Translations under genes and position numbers: made by a program | Assembly: GCA_043810355.1 (NCBI GenBank) | Contig: JBDROB010000071.1 | Location: forward strand, 1-13,452 | Source: JAZDHV01 sp043810355 | GTDB taxonomy: Archaea > Nanobdellota > Nanobdellia > Woesearchaeales > JAGVYU01 | DNA length: 13,452 bases | Reading direction: 5' to 3' | Shown: positions 6,494 to 13,449 of the stretch, one piece after another | How the letters are laid out: each line of letters starts with the position of its first letter | Numbering within the stretch: the first letter of the stretch is position 1 | The notes under the pieces: generated by a model | What the model saw: the letters and a program-made list of their open reading frames with translations, nothing else | The model's database searches: none | What the model was told of the DNA's origin: nothing

Positions 6494-6516
6494 GACAATT
6501 GATGTACACAAATTGA
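6474..6516 (+). repeat. Tandem duplication of the gene A 3' end including its stop codon (23-bp period)
   Basis: A 20-base segment at 6474-6493, ending with the TGA of gene A, recurs at 6497-6516 with two differences (ACATAC versus ATGTAC). The second copy would still read Leu-Met-Tyr-Thr-Asn-stop but is out of frame and beyond the stop. Three bases separate the copies. This mirrors the 3'-end duplication of the antitoxin gene. Confidence 0.75.
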
Positions 6517-6602
6517 ATTAATAGATATGTAATTTGATTTGTAATAATTGAGATAGGTCTGATACAAATATTTTATCAAAGATAGATATTGAGCATAAAA
6601 AC

Positions 6603-6631
6603 AATATTTGATTTAGAATAAATATTTGATT
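6603..6631 (+). promoter_or_regulatory. AATATTTGATT direct repeats upstream of gene B
   Basis: The 11-mer AATATTTGATT occurs at 6603-6613 and 6621-6631, 18 bp apart, 30 bases before the gene B start. AATAAATAT between them (6617-6625) could serve as a weak TATA element, with a start near 6645-6650. Gene B may have its own promoter or may be read through from gene A; the 168-base gap contains no evident terminator stem. Confidence 0.25.
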
Positions 6632-6661
6632 GGATTGTTTGAATAAATTGTGGGGTTTTTT

Positions 6662-8965
6662 ATGTTTAGAAAAGGGCAGATTACAGTTTTTGTGATAATT
6701 GGGATAATCATCCTTGTCTTTGTTGGGATAGTTTTTCTTTACCAGACACTTAATCAAGGTGATTCTGAAAATCAGCCTACTGACCAGATTGAGATTGTTA
6801 GTGAGGATCAGCGCAATGTCATTGACAGTATTGATTCATGCCTTATGATACTTGCATTGGATGGTCTTGAGATAATGAGGGTACAGGCTGGCTATATCAA
6901 TATCCCGAATATTGAGACTGTTGATGTGAGGGATGATTTCAGGAATGCTGTTGTTGTTGATTCTGGGATAAAGCATGTTGAATATTCAGGCTCTTCAAGA
7001 AATACACAGCCTTATTGGCTGACAAAGGATGATCTTTTTATTCCATCCCTTCAAAAGATGGAGTATGAGCTTTCTTCTTATATCAGCTCAAATATCATGG
7101 CATGCCTAGGCAATCTTGATTCTTTTAGAGACCAAGGTATTGAGCTGATTGTAGACCATCTTAAGGTTGATGTGAATTTTGATCAAGGTGTCTTGGTTGA
7201 CCTGGAGATGCCTGTCCATGGCAGTTCTGATGGAATTGATTTTAGCATGGATACTTTCCGTTATTTTGTTCCTGTCGATATGAAAAAAATATCTGAATTG
7301 TCTGCAGCCATTGCCTTTGGAGAGCAGAGAGAGGCATTTCTTGAGTATTTTGCAATGGATCTTCTGTCTAAATACAGTTATTTAGGCGGGTCAAAAGGGC
7401 CTGATGACATCCCTCCTATCAGGTTCACTGACGTGAATCTTGACTGTGATATGCAGTCATGGACTATTGATGAGGTTGAATCCAGGCTAAAAAGGAATTT
7501 TTTCTTCAATCATCAGTATGTCCAGCTCGCTAATGTTGACCATGAGATCCCTTCAGGCCCATTGTCTTCTGTCTATGAGACTTATGTCTATACTCCTTTT
7601 CCAGGCACTTTTGATGATTTTGATGTTGATTTCTTTTTTGATCCTGATCTGGCTTTTGATCTGTCAATAAGTCCTGGTGGTTCTGTGCTTAAGCCTGAGA
7701 AGACTATGACTACAAGTATACCTCTTTTGCCAATGTTTTGCACTTATAAATATCGTTTTAAGTATGACATGGAATATCCTGTAATTGTCAGGGTTACAGA
7801 TAAGAGTTCTGCAAGGATTGATGCAGAGCATAACCTTGTCGATGAGGATGGTGGATTTACATTCTCTTTCCCTGTCTGGGTCCATATCTGCGGAAATCAG
7901 AAAAGGCTCTGCAATTACAAGGATTACAGCTATGACAGGAGCGTGTTCTCTGATATCCTTTCTGACAGTTCAAACATCAATATTGATAATGTCCTGAATT
8001 CTGCTTCCACTTCATTCTGTGACATTCCTCAGGGTGAGGATCTGACAATCATAGTCCAGGATTCATTGTCTAATTATCCTGTCAAGAATGTGCAGGTCGG
8101 ATATTATGGTGGGAATTTTGACAATGATTGCCTTCTCGGCTCGACTGATGAGGAAGGCAAGATCGTAACTAAATTTCCTTATTGTTCTGGTTGCATCATC
8201 TATCTGACAAGGTATAATTATTCAGAGAGATTTGAGAGGTTTGATGTCAAGCAAGGGATGGAAGAGAGAAACAGGTTTTTGCTAGAGCCTCAGCTGGAAT
8301 TTGATGTCCATGTCAAGCTAGTCTATCTTCCTGTTTTCATGCAGTTCTGGTCTTTGCATAATATCAATGCTGGCCCGTCAAGGATTGCTCAGGATATTGG
8401 ATTGGATGAGACAGCTGTCTCTGAGGCTGTCGGAAGGAGCATCACTGGATTGAGAGAGACTGACCTGATGCAGCTTGTCCCATTGAATCTTGGTGTGACT
8501 CCACTGACTGATGATATTGCAGTGATCATCAGCGGTGATGGTCCGACCTCATTTTCATATATCTCAAGTGTTGCTGAGCCTGGTGCTAATAAGGTTAAGT
8601 TGTCCCCTGGACAATATACTATAACCTATAATGTGTTTGGCCAAGTTGTTGTAAATCCGTCTGAGGTTGATGACGGCAAAGGAGGGAAAGTTACTGTCTC
8701 AATGAATCCTCCATTCAGCATCGGAACTTATGAAGGTGATTGGACTCTTGGCTCTTACTCTGCCTCATTTGATCTGAAAAGAGAGGATATGCTCGGCAAG
8801 TCAATTGTTGTCTTGTATGTTCCAGTGAATTATCTGCCTGATGACATCCATGAGGTCTTGGATCTGCAACATACAATAATCAGGCCTGATAAGAGTCTGG
8901 AGAGAGATGATAAGGTTATTCCAAGGCAGGATTTCATACCTTACATTTATCCTGTGTTTGAATAG
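6662..8965 (+). CDS. Gene B: large pilin-signal surface protein with beta-sandwich modules (767 aa)
   Basis: ATG 6662 gives a compact class III signal, MFRKGQITVFVIIGI, with expected prepilin-peptidase cleavage after Gly5 and a hydrophobic helix to about residue 27; an in-frame GTG at 6650 would only lengthen the n-region, and TGTGGGG (6649-6655) can act as the ribosome binding site. The head domain (about 50-220) matches gene A: Cys60 and Cys148, and MEYELSSYISSNIMACL (133-149) against MQAELNQKILENIKDCL (136-152) of A, followed by the same Phe-x-x-Gln-Gly and Leu-x-x-Pro-Val pattern. Residues about 460-535 look like a CnaB/carboxypeptidase-regulatory beta domain (Pro-Val-x-x-Val-x-Val, then Ser-Thr-Asp-x-x-Gly). 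Residues about 615-680 have a PEGA-like Leu-Ser-Pro-Gly-Gln-Tyr. Expected to be displayed at the cell surface as a partner of gene A. No catalytic motif seen. Confidence 0.85.
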   Translation: MFRKGQITVFVIIGIIILVFVGIVFLYQTLNQGDSENQPTDQIEIVSEDQRNVIDSIDSCLMILALDGLEIMRVQAGYINIPNIETVDVRDDFRNAVVVDSGIKHVEYSGSSRNTQPYWLTKDDLFIPSLQKMEYELSSYISSNIMACLGNLDSFRDQGIELIVDHLKVDVNFDQGVLVDLEMPVHGSSDGIDFSMDTFRYFVPVDMKKISELSAAIAFGEQREAFLEYFAMDLLSKYSYLGGSKGPDDIPPIRFTDVNLDCDMQSWTIDEVESRLKRNFFFNHQYVQLANVDHEIPSGPLSSVYETYVYTPFPGTFDDFDVDFFFDPDLAFDLSISPGGSVLKPEKTMTTSIPLLPMFCTYKYRFKYDMEYPVIVRVTDKSSARIDAEHNLVDEDGGFTFSFPVWVHICGNQKRLCNYKDYSYDRSVFSDILSDSSNINIDNVLNSASTSFCDIPQGEDLTIIVQDSLSNYPVKNVQVGYYGGNFDNDCLLGSTDEEGKIVTKFPYCSGCIIYLTRYNYSERFERFDVKQGMEERNRFLLEPQLEFDVHVKLVYLPVFMQFWSLHNINAGPSRIAQDIGLDETAVSEAVGRSITGLRETDLMQLVPLNLGVTPLTDDIAVIISGDGPTSFSYISSVAEPGANKVKLSPGQYTITYNVFGQVVVNPSEVDDGKGGKVTVSMNPPFSIGTYEGDWTLGSYSASFDLKREDMLGKSIVVLYVPVNYLPDDIHEVLDLQHTIIRPDKSLERDDKVIPRQDFIPYIYPVFE

Positions 8966-9051
8966 TAATAAAGAATTATAATAATAGATATAAAGTGGAA
9001 AAACGAGATTGTGAATAAAAAGATATAATTTGAAGAAATGAGCATATAAAA

Positions 9052-10395
9052 ATGGCAAAAAAGAATATGAAGCTGATGGCTTTGGTCATGATCCTTTTAG
9101 TACTGAGCCTTCCTCTGATAAGTGCAGGTTCACTTTCTTCTTATAATGATTATGAGGTCAAGGAGAAGAGTGAGAGGCAGCCATTGTTCACCCCATATAA
9201 TCAGTCAGAGCTTGATGCATTGCAGCAGTTGTACAATCAGACTCCTCCTCAGAACACTCCTTCAGAGCAGTGCGAGGACAAGTCAAAGAAAGCAGATGAA
9301 AAGCTGAAGTTCATGGATAATGAGGTGATGAGAGTCATCCAAGGCATCCTTGACATCTTGAGGGCGATCTGCTCTACTATGGGGGCGATTGACTCGCTTA
9401 TCTCAACATTAGGGTTATTGATAGGGATGCAGGGCGATGACTCCTGCTGCAAATGGGGATGGATTGATTTGTCTATCCAATGTGAGGTAATGTGGGAGTT
9501 TTTTGAAGGTTGGGAATCAATTTACACTGGAGGTTTCAAGAATGTCTGTTGCTGGTTGACATGCGGTTGGTGCACAGGAACTTGTTATGGTATTGATAAT
9601 GTTCTTAGTGGTGATTATTGGAGCTCTTCTCAATCAGAGGTTGCTGAAGGGGGAAAGGCTTATAGTTATAATTTAGAAGGAAATTTTGGTGAGACCTTAG
9701 GTGATGGTCTTGGTGCATTGTCTCCTTATGACAATATCTACACTGCAATCGCCTGCCTCTGCCCTCAGGCAGTCTTGACAAACCTGAAGAAGCTGAAGTC
9801 AATCTATCAGGTGTATGATTGTTGTGTTGATCAAGCTTGCAAGAATGGCCAGTCTACTGAGAGCTGTGAAGCGATGCTTGATGAATCCACTTGCATGTAC
9901 TGGGAAGGGGCATTGTTCTCATCTATTGCCAAGATAATATCTAGGATTATATTTTCTGCTGTGTGGAAAGCTGTTGCAGAGACATTATCGCAGATGTGGT
10001 GGACAAAATGTCTGCTTGCTGCTTTTGAACTGATCCAGACTCCTAAGATGCTACAAGGACTGCTTGAGCAGTGGAAGCAGGCTTTTAAATCATTTGAAGA
10101 GCCGACCTGCTCTGATCTCGGATTTGATCAAATGGGTGATGACTTCTCTGAAGTCAATGATAATCTTCGCAATCAAGTGCCAAGAGAATATGAGGATTTT
10201 GATATGGACGGTTATTATGATGATGTTCAGGGTGCATCCCAGACACCTCCAAGCTTGTACACTGCCCAGGACAAGGCATTTGCACAGTCTTTAGGGATTG
10301 ACACAAGCAATCCAAGATGGCCTCAGGCTTATGAGCAGACTTTGTATGAATTGCAGCAGTCCCAGCAGGCCCCTCCTGCTGATGTGCAGACATAA
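9052..10395 (+). CDS. Gene C: secreted Cys-rich protein with calcium-loop-like motif (447 aa)
   Basis: A Sec-type signal peptide is clear: Lys-Lys near the start, hydrophobic core at residues 8-24, likely cleavage near Ser-Ala-Gly (24-26). The mature protein has 19 cysteines including three adjacent pairs (132-133, 166-167, 257-258) and the cluster CCWLTCGWCTGTC (166-178), pointing to an oxidised extracytoplasmic fold or metal site. Residues 285-330 are hydrophobic and Trp-rich and could be a membrane-associated helix pair. DFDMDGYYD (382-390) fits the D-x-D-x-D-G-x-x-D calcium-loop pattern of EF-hand and dockerin-like motifs. The tail is Gln/Pro-rich. It lies 86 bases after gene B, with a weak TATA-like AGATATAAAG in the gap, and shares its orientation and secreted character. 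I know no named family; a structural or assembly partner of A and B is inferred from context. Confidence 0.8.
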   Translation: MAKKNMKLMALVMILLVLSLPLISAGSLSSYNDYEVKEKSERQPLFTPYNQSELDALQQLYNQTPPQNTPSEQCEDKSKKADEKLKFMDNEVMRVIQGILDILRAICSTMGAIDSLISTLGLLIGMQGDDSCCKWGWIDLSIQCEVMWEFFEGWESIYTGGFKNVCCWLTCGWCTGTCYGIDNVLSGDYWSSSQSEVAEGGKAYSYNLEGNFGETLGDGLGALSPYDNIYTAIACLCPQAVLTNLKKLKSIYQVYDCCVDQACKNGQSTESCEAMLDESTCMYWEGALFSSIAKIISRIIFSAVWKAVAETLSQMWWTKCLLAAFELIQTPKMLQGLLEQWKQAFKSFEEPTCSDLGFDQMGDDFSEVNDNLRNQVPREYEDFDMDGYYDDVQGASQTPPSLYTAQDKAFAQSLGIDTSNPRWPQAYEQTLYELQQSQQAPPADVQT

Positions 10396-10690
10396 TAAAG
10401 AATTTAGAATAATTGAAAAATTACAACCAAAAGATCATCGAGTCGGAATTTGATGTGAAACTGCTTCAACCTCAAATTCCTAAAAGAATAAAATAATATT
10501 AGATAAATTATTGAAAATAAAATTATATTAATAAATAATTGAAAGAAAGTTAAATAAAAGATTAAGAAAAATTGATTAAAGAAAAATAGAAAAGAGTTAT
10601 GAAAAAAATAAGTAACGAATTTCAATCACAGAAATCTGGGCATGAAATTCGGAATTCAATGTAATGAATTGTAAAAAATTAGCATAAAAG
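10396..10690. repeat. Intergenic region with two 9-bp inverted repeats
   Basis: The gap between genes C and D is very A-rich and holds no credible gene. It carries GGAATTTGA (10445-10453) facing TCAAATTCC (10472-10480), with an inner TGAA/TTCA stem, so about 13 pairs around a five-base loop. A second pair, CGAATTTCA (10616-10624) and TGAAATTCG (10643-10651), encloses a small CAGA/TCTG stem. Both have GAATTT-based arms. A TATA-like AAATTATATTAATAAAT near 10520 could start a separate transcript for genes D and E. A role as operator or RNA processing site is possible. Confidence 0.55.
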
Positions 10691-10766
10691 AAACAAAATA
10701 AGAAAGAAACAAAATAAGAAAGAAACAAAATAAGAAAAAAACAAAATAAGAAAGAAACAAAATAAA
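10691..10766 (+). repeat. 16-bp minisatellite (4.8 copies) abutting the start codon of gene D
   Basis: The unit AAACAAAATAAGAAAG repeats head to tail at 10691, 10707, 10723, 10739 and 10755. Copies 1, 2 and 4 are identical, copy 3 has one change at its last base, and copy 5 turns into the ATG at 10767. The array is the entire immediate 5' leader of gene D, with no classical ribosome binding site in it. Copy-number change by slippage would alter the leader length in 16-base steps without touching the coding frame. Confidence 0.9.
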
Positions 10767-12392
10767 ATGAAAAAACCAGACATTAAATCATTACCTTTTA
10801 TCCTGAACAGCGCTTTGCTAGTTTTCATTTTCGCAGTCATATTCTTTGTAATACTTGAGATCAATGCTGACTCAGGATTCAACAATATTTTTGGTCTGGC
10901 TATTGGGGGGGGAGAGGCTGCTGCTCCTAATGTTGGATCTCCACCTTTAGTACCTCATTTTACACCTGTAAGAACTTTTGGTGATAATAATCAGAATGAG
11001 TGGAGACAAATGTCAGATGGCTCTTATCAATTATTCTTGAGTGGAGCTGGTCCAATGGCAACTATTGATCAATATGATACTGAATTGATTGATCATTTTA
11101 TCACAAATCAAGGTTCAGATGCTTCTTTTTCATCTCCTGCTCTTCGGCCTGAATTAGCCCAGCTTCGAGAACCAGTACAACCATTTGAAATCTCACAATT
11201 AAATGAACTGGCTGATGGAGCAAGAGCTAATTTTAATAGGGTTGGAAATGCTGAGGATTTAGATGAAGCAGCATATGCAGCAGCTGGTGAGGAATTATTA
11301 TATTATGAGACGCTTTTAGGCGTAGCAAATGGTGGAGAAGGGATACCTCAGACTGAGATAATGAGAGCATATCAGGATGCATTGATAAGAGAAAGAGAAG
11401 CTGGAGAAGGAACTCCTGATGCAAACCAAGCCAGAAGGGATCAGGCTATCTTAGGCCAGCACATATCTGATGATATGAGGTACAGTATTGAGAATGGAAT
11501 GATTGTTGAATATAATACAGCCCTAATTCAAGAGTTAGAGGCTATTGTTGCAAAGGAGAATGATCAGGATGCCTTTCACTTGGAAGATGGATCTGTAATT
11601 ACCCATGAAGCAGCTATAGAAGAATTATCAAGATTAAAAGCTGAAAATCTTGTCAGAAGGGCAGCCGCAGATTCTCAAATGAATTATCAGGAGAGAAGAA
11701 GATTGCAGCTAGAACAACAAAGAGAACTCCAAAGACAAAGAGAACTGGATTATGAGATGAGGATAATGAAAGAAAAGACTTTCAACTTGCTTTCTGGCAT
11801 ACTTGACGAGTATGTGATTTCTCCTTGGATTGAGGATTATTGCAAGTCAGAATATGAGGCTTCAAACACTCCTGACAGGAATCCTGTCGACATATCTGGT
11901 GTCCAGCCAAATCTTGGAGGTACATCAGCTCTCTCTCCTGGGCTGACAGCTCCTGCAACCCCTGCAAGTGCAGAAAACCCTATTGTCCTTCCAGACACTG
12001 GCCTTGACGTCTGTTATGGCAGCACTGACTCGATTGCAAATGCTCAGGTCATTGGAGTGCCTGGTGATTTCCTTATCACTTACACTATTACAAACTGCGC
12101 ATCCGACAGGCTTGATTACTCTGTCCATATCAGGAGCAGTGGCCAGGACTCTTCCTTAAGGCAGGGTTCTTTGTATCCAGGTGCAACAGTTTCAGATGAG
12201 ATCTCATCAACTGTTCAGAATATTGAGAATGTCTGTCTTAACACAGATGATCCTACAATCGGCACAGATGGGATCTTTTGCATTCCAGTCACAATTACCA
12301 CTCTGCCTCCAATAACAACTACAACTACAATTCCAGCCACTACCTCAACCTCGACCACAACCATAACTACTACAACCCTAGTCGCTTCATGA
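10767..12392 (+). CDS. Gene D: membrane-anchored surface protein with Thr-rich tail (541 aa)
   Basis: ATG 10767 is the only sensible start and follows the minisatellite directly. A single hydrophobic helix (residues about 11-31) is a signal anchor or uncleaved signal. Then come a Gly/Pro-rich linker, a long charged helical region (about 140-345) ending in QERRRLQLEQQRELQRQREL, which is strongly coiled-coil-like, a segment around Trp354-Cys359, a Pro/Ala/Ser linker, and a beta-rich domain (about 405-510) with Cys416, 444, 490 and 505. The last 30 residues are almost only Thr with Ile, Pro and Ser, a mucin-like stretch of the kind O-glycosylated in surface proteins. The stop overlaps the start of gene E. 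The family is not recognised. A stalk or spacer between membrane and outer structure is an inference from the architecture. Confidence 0.8.
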   Translation: MKKPDIKSLPFILNSALLVFIFAVIFFVILEINADSGFNNIFGLAIGGGEAAAPNVGSPPLVPHFTPVRTFGDNNQNEWRQMSDGSYQLFLSGAGPMATIDQYDTELIDHFITNQGSDASFSSPALRPELAQLREPVQPFEISQLNELADGARANFNRVGNAEDLDEAAYAAAGEELLYYETLLGVANGGEGIPQTEIMRAYQDALIREREAGEGTPDANQARRDQAILGQHISDDMRYSIENGMIVEYNTALIQELEAIVAKENDQDAFHLEDGSVITHEAAIEELSRLKAENLVRRAAADSQMNYQERRRLQLEQQRELQRQRELDYEMRIMKEKTFNLLSGILDEYVISPWIEDYCKSEYEASNTPDRNPVDISGVQPNLGGTSALSPGLTAPATPASAENPIVLPDTGLDVCYGSTDSIANAQVIGVPGDFLITYTITNCASDRLDYSVHIRSSGQDSSLRQGSLYPGATVSDEISSTVQNIENVCLNTDDPTIGTDGIFCIPVTITTLPPITTTTTIPATTSTSTTTITTTTLVAS

Positions 12393-13147
12393 TTAAGAAG
12401 ATGAAACAAATAAAAACTTTGAAAGATTCATTGAATAGTATTGATTCAAAAGCTCTTCTAGCTGCAGGTTTTGACTTAGTCCTTGTCATATTTCTGATCA
12501 TCAGCTTAAGCATGTGGATAGGTTCTTTATCATCAAAGATAATGTCTGTGACAAACCTTCCTCTTGATCAGTTGTATAATACAGAACTTTCTGAGTTAGA
12601 GTCAATGTATAGTGTTGTTTACAATTTCCTGTTTTCATTGATCATTGGACTGCTCTTGACATTTGTTATATTCATCTTATTGTACAGTCTTTTCAAAGGT
12701 CTGACATGGTCAAGACTTTATGCAAAGAGATTCTCATTGAAAAAATTCTTTAACTTATTCCTAATAATTTTTGTCTGGTTTACCTTAATATTGTTTATTA
12801 TAATCAGTCTTTTCTTCAGATTTCAGGGATTTATCAATTCAAATGTCAATATTTCCAGGATATTGATGATTGCATTCATTTTTATTGTCCTGTATTTCAC
12901 AAACCTTTTATTTTTCTATTTTTTCAAGGATCAATCATTGAGATATATCCTAAAGAACACTTTTTTCTTTTCTTTCAGAAAAATGCATAATATACTTCCT
13001 TATTTCCTGATATTTTATATCATCTTATTGATTCTGATATTCTCTTTATTCTTGAACACTTATTGGTTTTTTATTGGTTCTTTAATTGTACTGCTTTATC
13101 TTGCAATATCAAGGATATTTTTCAGCAGATTGTTAGAAAAAAACTAA
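12389..13147 (+). CDS. Gene E: six-helix integral membrane protein (252 aa)
   Basis: The frame is open upstream to 12278, but that part is the Thr-rich tail of gene D read in another frame (Asn/Tyr/His-rich). ATG 12389 overlaps the gene D stop in an ATGA arrangement, which implies translational coupling and the start MIKKMKQIKTLKDS. Six hydrophobic segments are visible at about 24-45, 77-101, 120-143, 157-178, 203-222 and 225-244, with short loops and positive residues between the third to sixth. The 30-residue loop after the first helix is polar and acidic and probably external if the Lys-rich N terminus is inside. There are no transporter, protease or ATPase motifs. By coupling to D it is the best candidate for the membrane platform of the operon; it has no similarity I can see to the standard PilC/TadC core. 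Confidence 0.8.
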   Translation: MIKKMKQIKTLKDSLNSIDSKALLAAGFDLVLVIFLIISLSMWIGSLSSKIMSVTNLPLDQLYNTELSELESMYSVVYNFLFSLIIGLLLTFVIFILLYSLFKGLTWSRLYAKRFSLKKFFNLFLIIFVWFTLILFIIISLFFRFQGFINSNVNISRILMIAFIFIVLYFTNLLFFYFFKDQSLRYILKNTFFFSFRKMHNILPYFLIFYIILLILIFSLFLNTYWFFIGSLIVLLYLAISRIFFSRLLEKN

Positions 13148-13219
13148 AGAACCGCCAGTCAATAGACAGGTGGGATTCACTAAATCCTCAACTTCCTTAT
13201 GATAGGGCTGGTGGTTCTT
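13147..13219 (+). ncRNA. Structured element closing the operon: 12-bp stem with inner hairpins
   Basis: AAGAACCGCCAG (13147-13158), starting on the last base of the gene E stop, pairs with CTGGTGGTTCTT (13208-13219) along all 12 positions with one G-U. Inside are GGATT/AATCC around a CACTA loop (13173-13187) and a weaker CCT/AGG stem (13195-13206), suggesting a three-way junction. The G-U pair hints at selection at the RNA level. Possible readings are a 3' UTR stability or processing structure, a small RNA, or an end of a palindrome-associated IS200/IS605-like remnant. Confidence 0.45.
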
Positions 13220-13221
13220 AG

Positions 13222-13250
13222 TGCTCAGAATTCTCAGAAATTTTTTTAAA
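13222..13250 (+). terminator. Oligo-T terminator after gene E
   Basis: A run of seven T (13241-13247) follows the closing stem by about 20 bases, preceded by the duplicated CTCAGAA (13224-13230, and 13233-13239 as CTCAGAAA) and the palindrome AGAATTCT. Archaeal termination is driven by T-runs, so this is the likely end of the genes A-E or D-E transcript. Confidence 0.5.
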
Positions 13251-13261
13251 ATATCATTTTC

Positions 13262-13365
13262 CACTGGTGTGTTTCACTGGTGGTTTCATATTTGAGTTAG
13301 CATCATGTGGGAAATGAGAACAAAAAATCCGACCCGAGCACCGAAGGTGCGAGCATACCACCAGT
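13262..13365. repeat. CACTGGTG direct repeat and distant inverted copy
   Basis: CACTGGTG occurs at 13262-13269 and 13275-13282, 13 bp apart. ACTGGTGGT (13276-13284) is matched by its complement ACCACCAGT at 13357-13365, and CTGGTGG also forms the arm of the stem at 13208. The enclosed 70 bases contain the small hairpin GCACC/GGTGC (13338-13350) flanked by CGAGCA direct repeats. No gene is visible here. Confidence 0.5.
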
Positions 13366-13371
13366 CTCTTT

Positions 13372-13449
13372 GAAATCCTTTGGATTTCTAAGACCCTAAT
13401 CAATCTTAGATTGATTGGGCACAAAAAACCTTTGGTTTTTTAGTGTGCC
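13372..13449. repeat. Array of three short-loop hairpins at the window end
   Basis: GAAATCC/GGATTTC (13372-13388, loop TTT) is followed by CCTAATCAATC/GATTGATTGGG (13395-13419, loop TTA, 11 pairs with one G-T) and by AAAAAACC/GGTTTTTT (13423-13441, loop TTT), extended by GGCAC/GTGCC arms to 13418-13449. All loops are three bases and the hairpins follow each other almost without gaps. No gene is visible in this stretch up to the end of the window; it may continue beyond. Confidence 0.7.

Noticed and set aside
9052..9130. Lipoprotein signal in gene C
   Set aside because: No cysteine follows the signal peptide cleavage region; the first cysteine is at residue 74.
9249..9452. Minus-strand 67-codon frame inside gene C
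   Set aside because: Shadow of a well-supported secreted protein; no ribosome binding site or recognisable domain.
10404..10625. Minus-strand 73-codon frame rich in Phe and Leu between genes C and D
   Set aside because: It is the complement of A-rich intergenic DNA and overlaps both inverted repeats; low complexity and no homology pattern.
10679..10885. Minus-strand frame encoding a Phe/Leu/Ser-rich 68-residue protein
   Set aside because: The hydrophobic pattern comes from reading the A-rich 16-bp minisatellite and the start of gene D on the opposite strand; no ribosome binding site.
12278..12388. Extended N terminus of gene E starting at ATG 12278
   Set aside because: The Asn/Tyr/His-rich sequence is the Thr-repeat tail of gene D in another frame; the ATGA overlap gives a better start.
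13147..13219. tRNA gene
   Set aside because: The length is right, but the 12-bp closing stem, the absence of a GGTTCNANNCC T-arm and the missing D-arm pattern on both strands exclude it.
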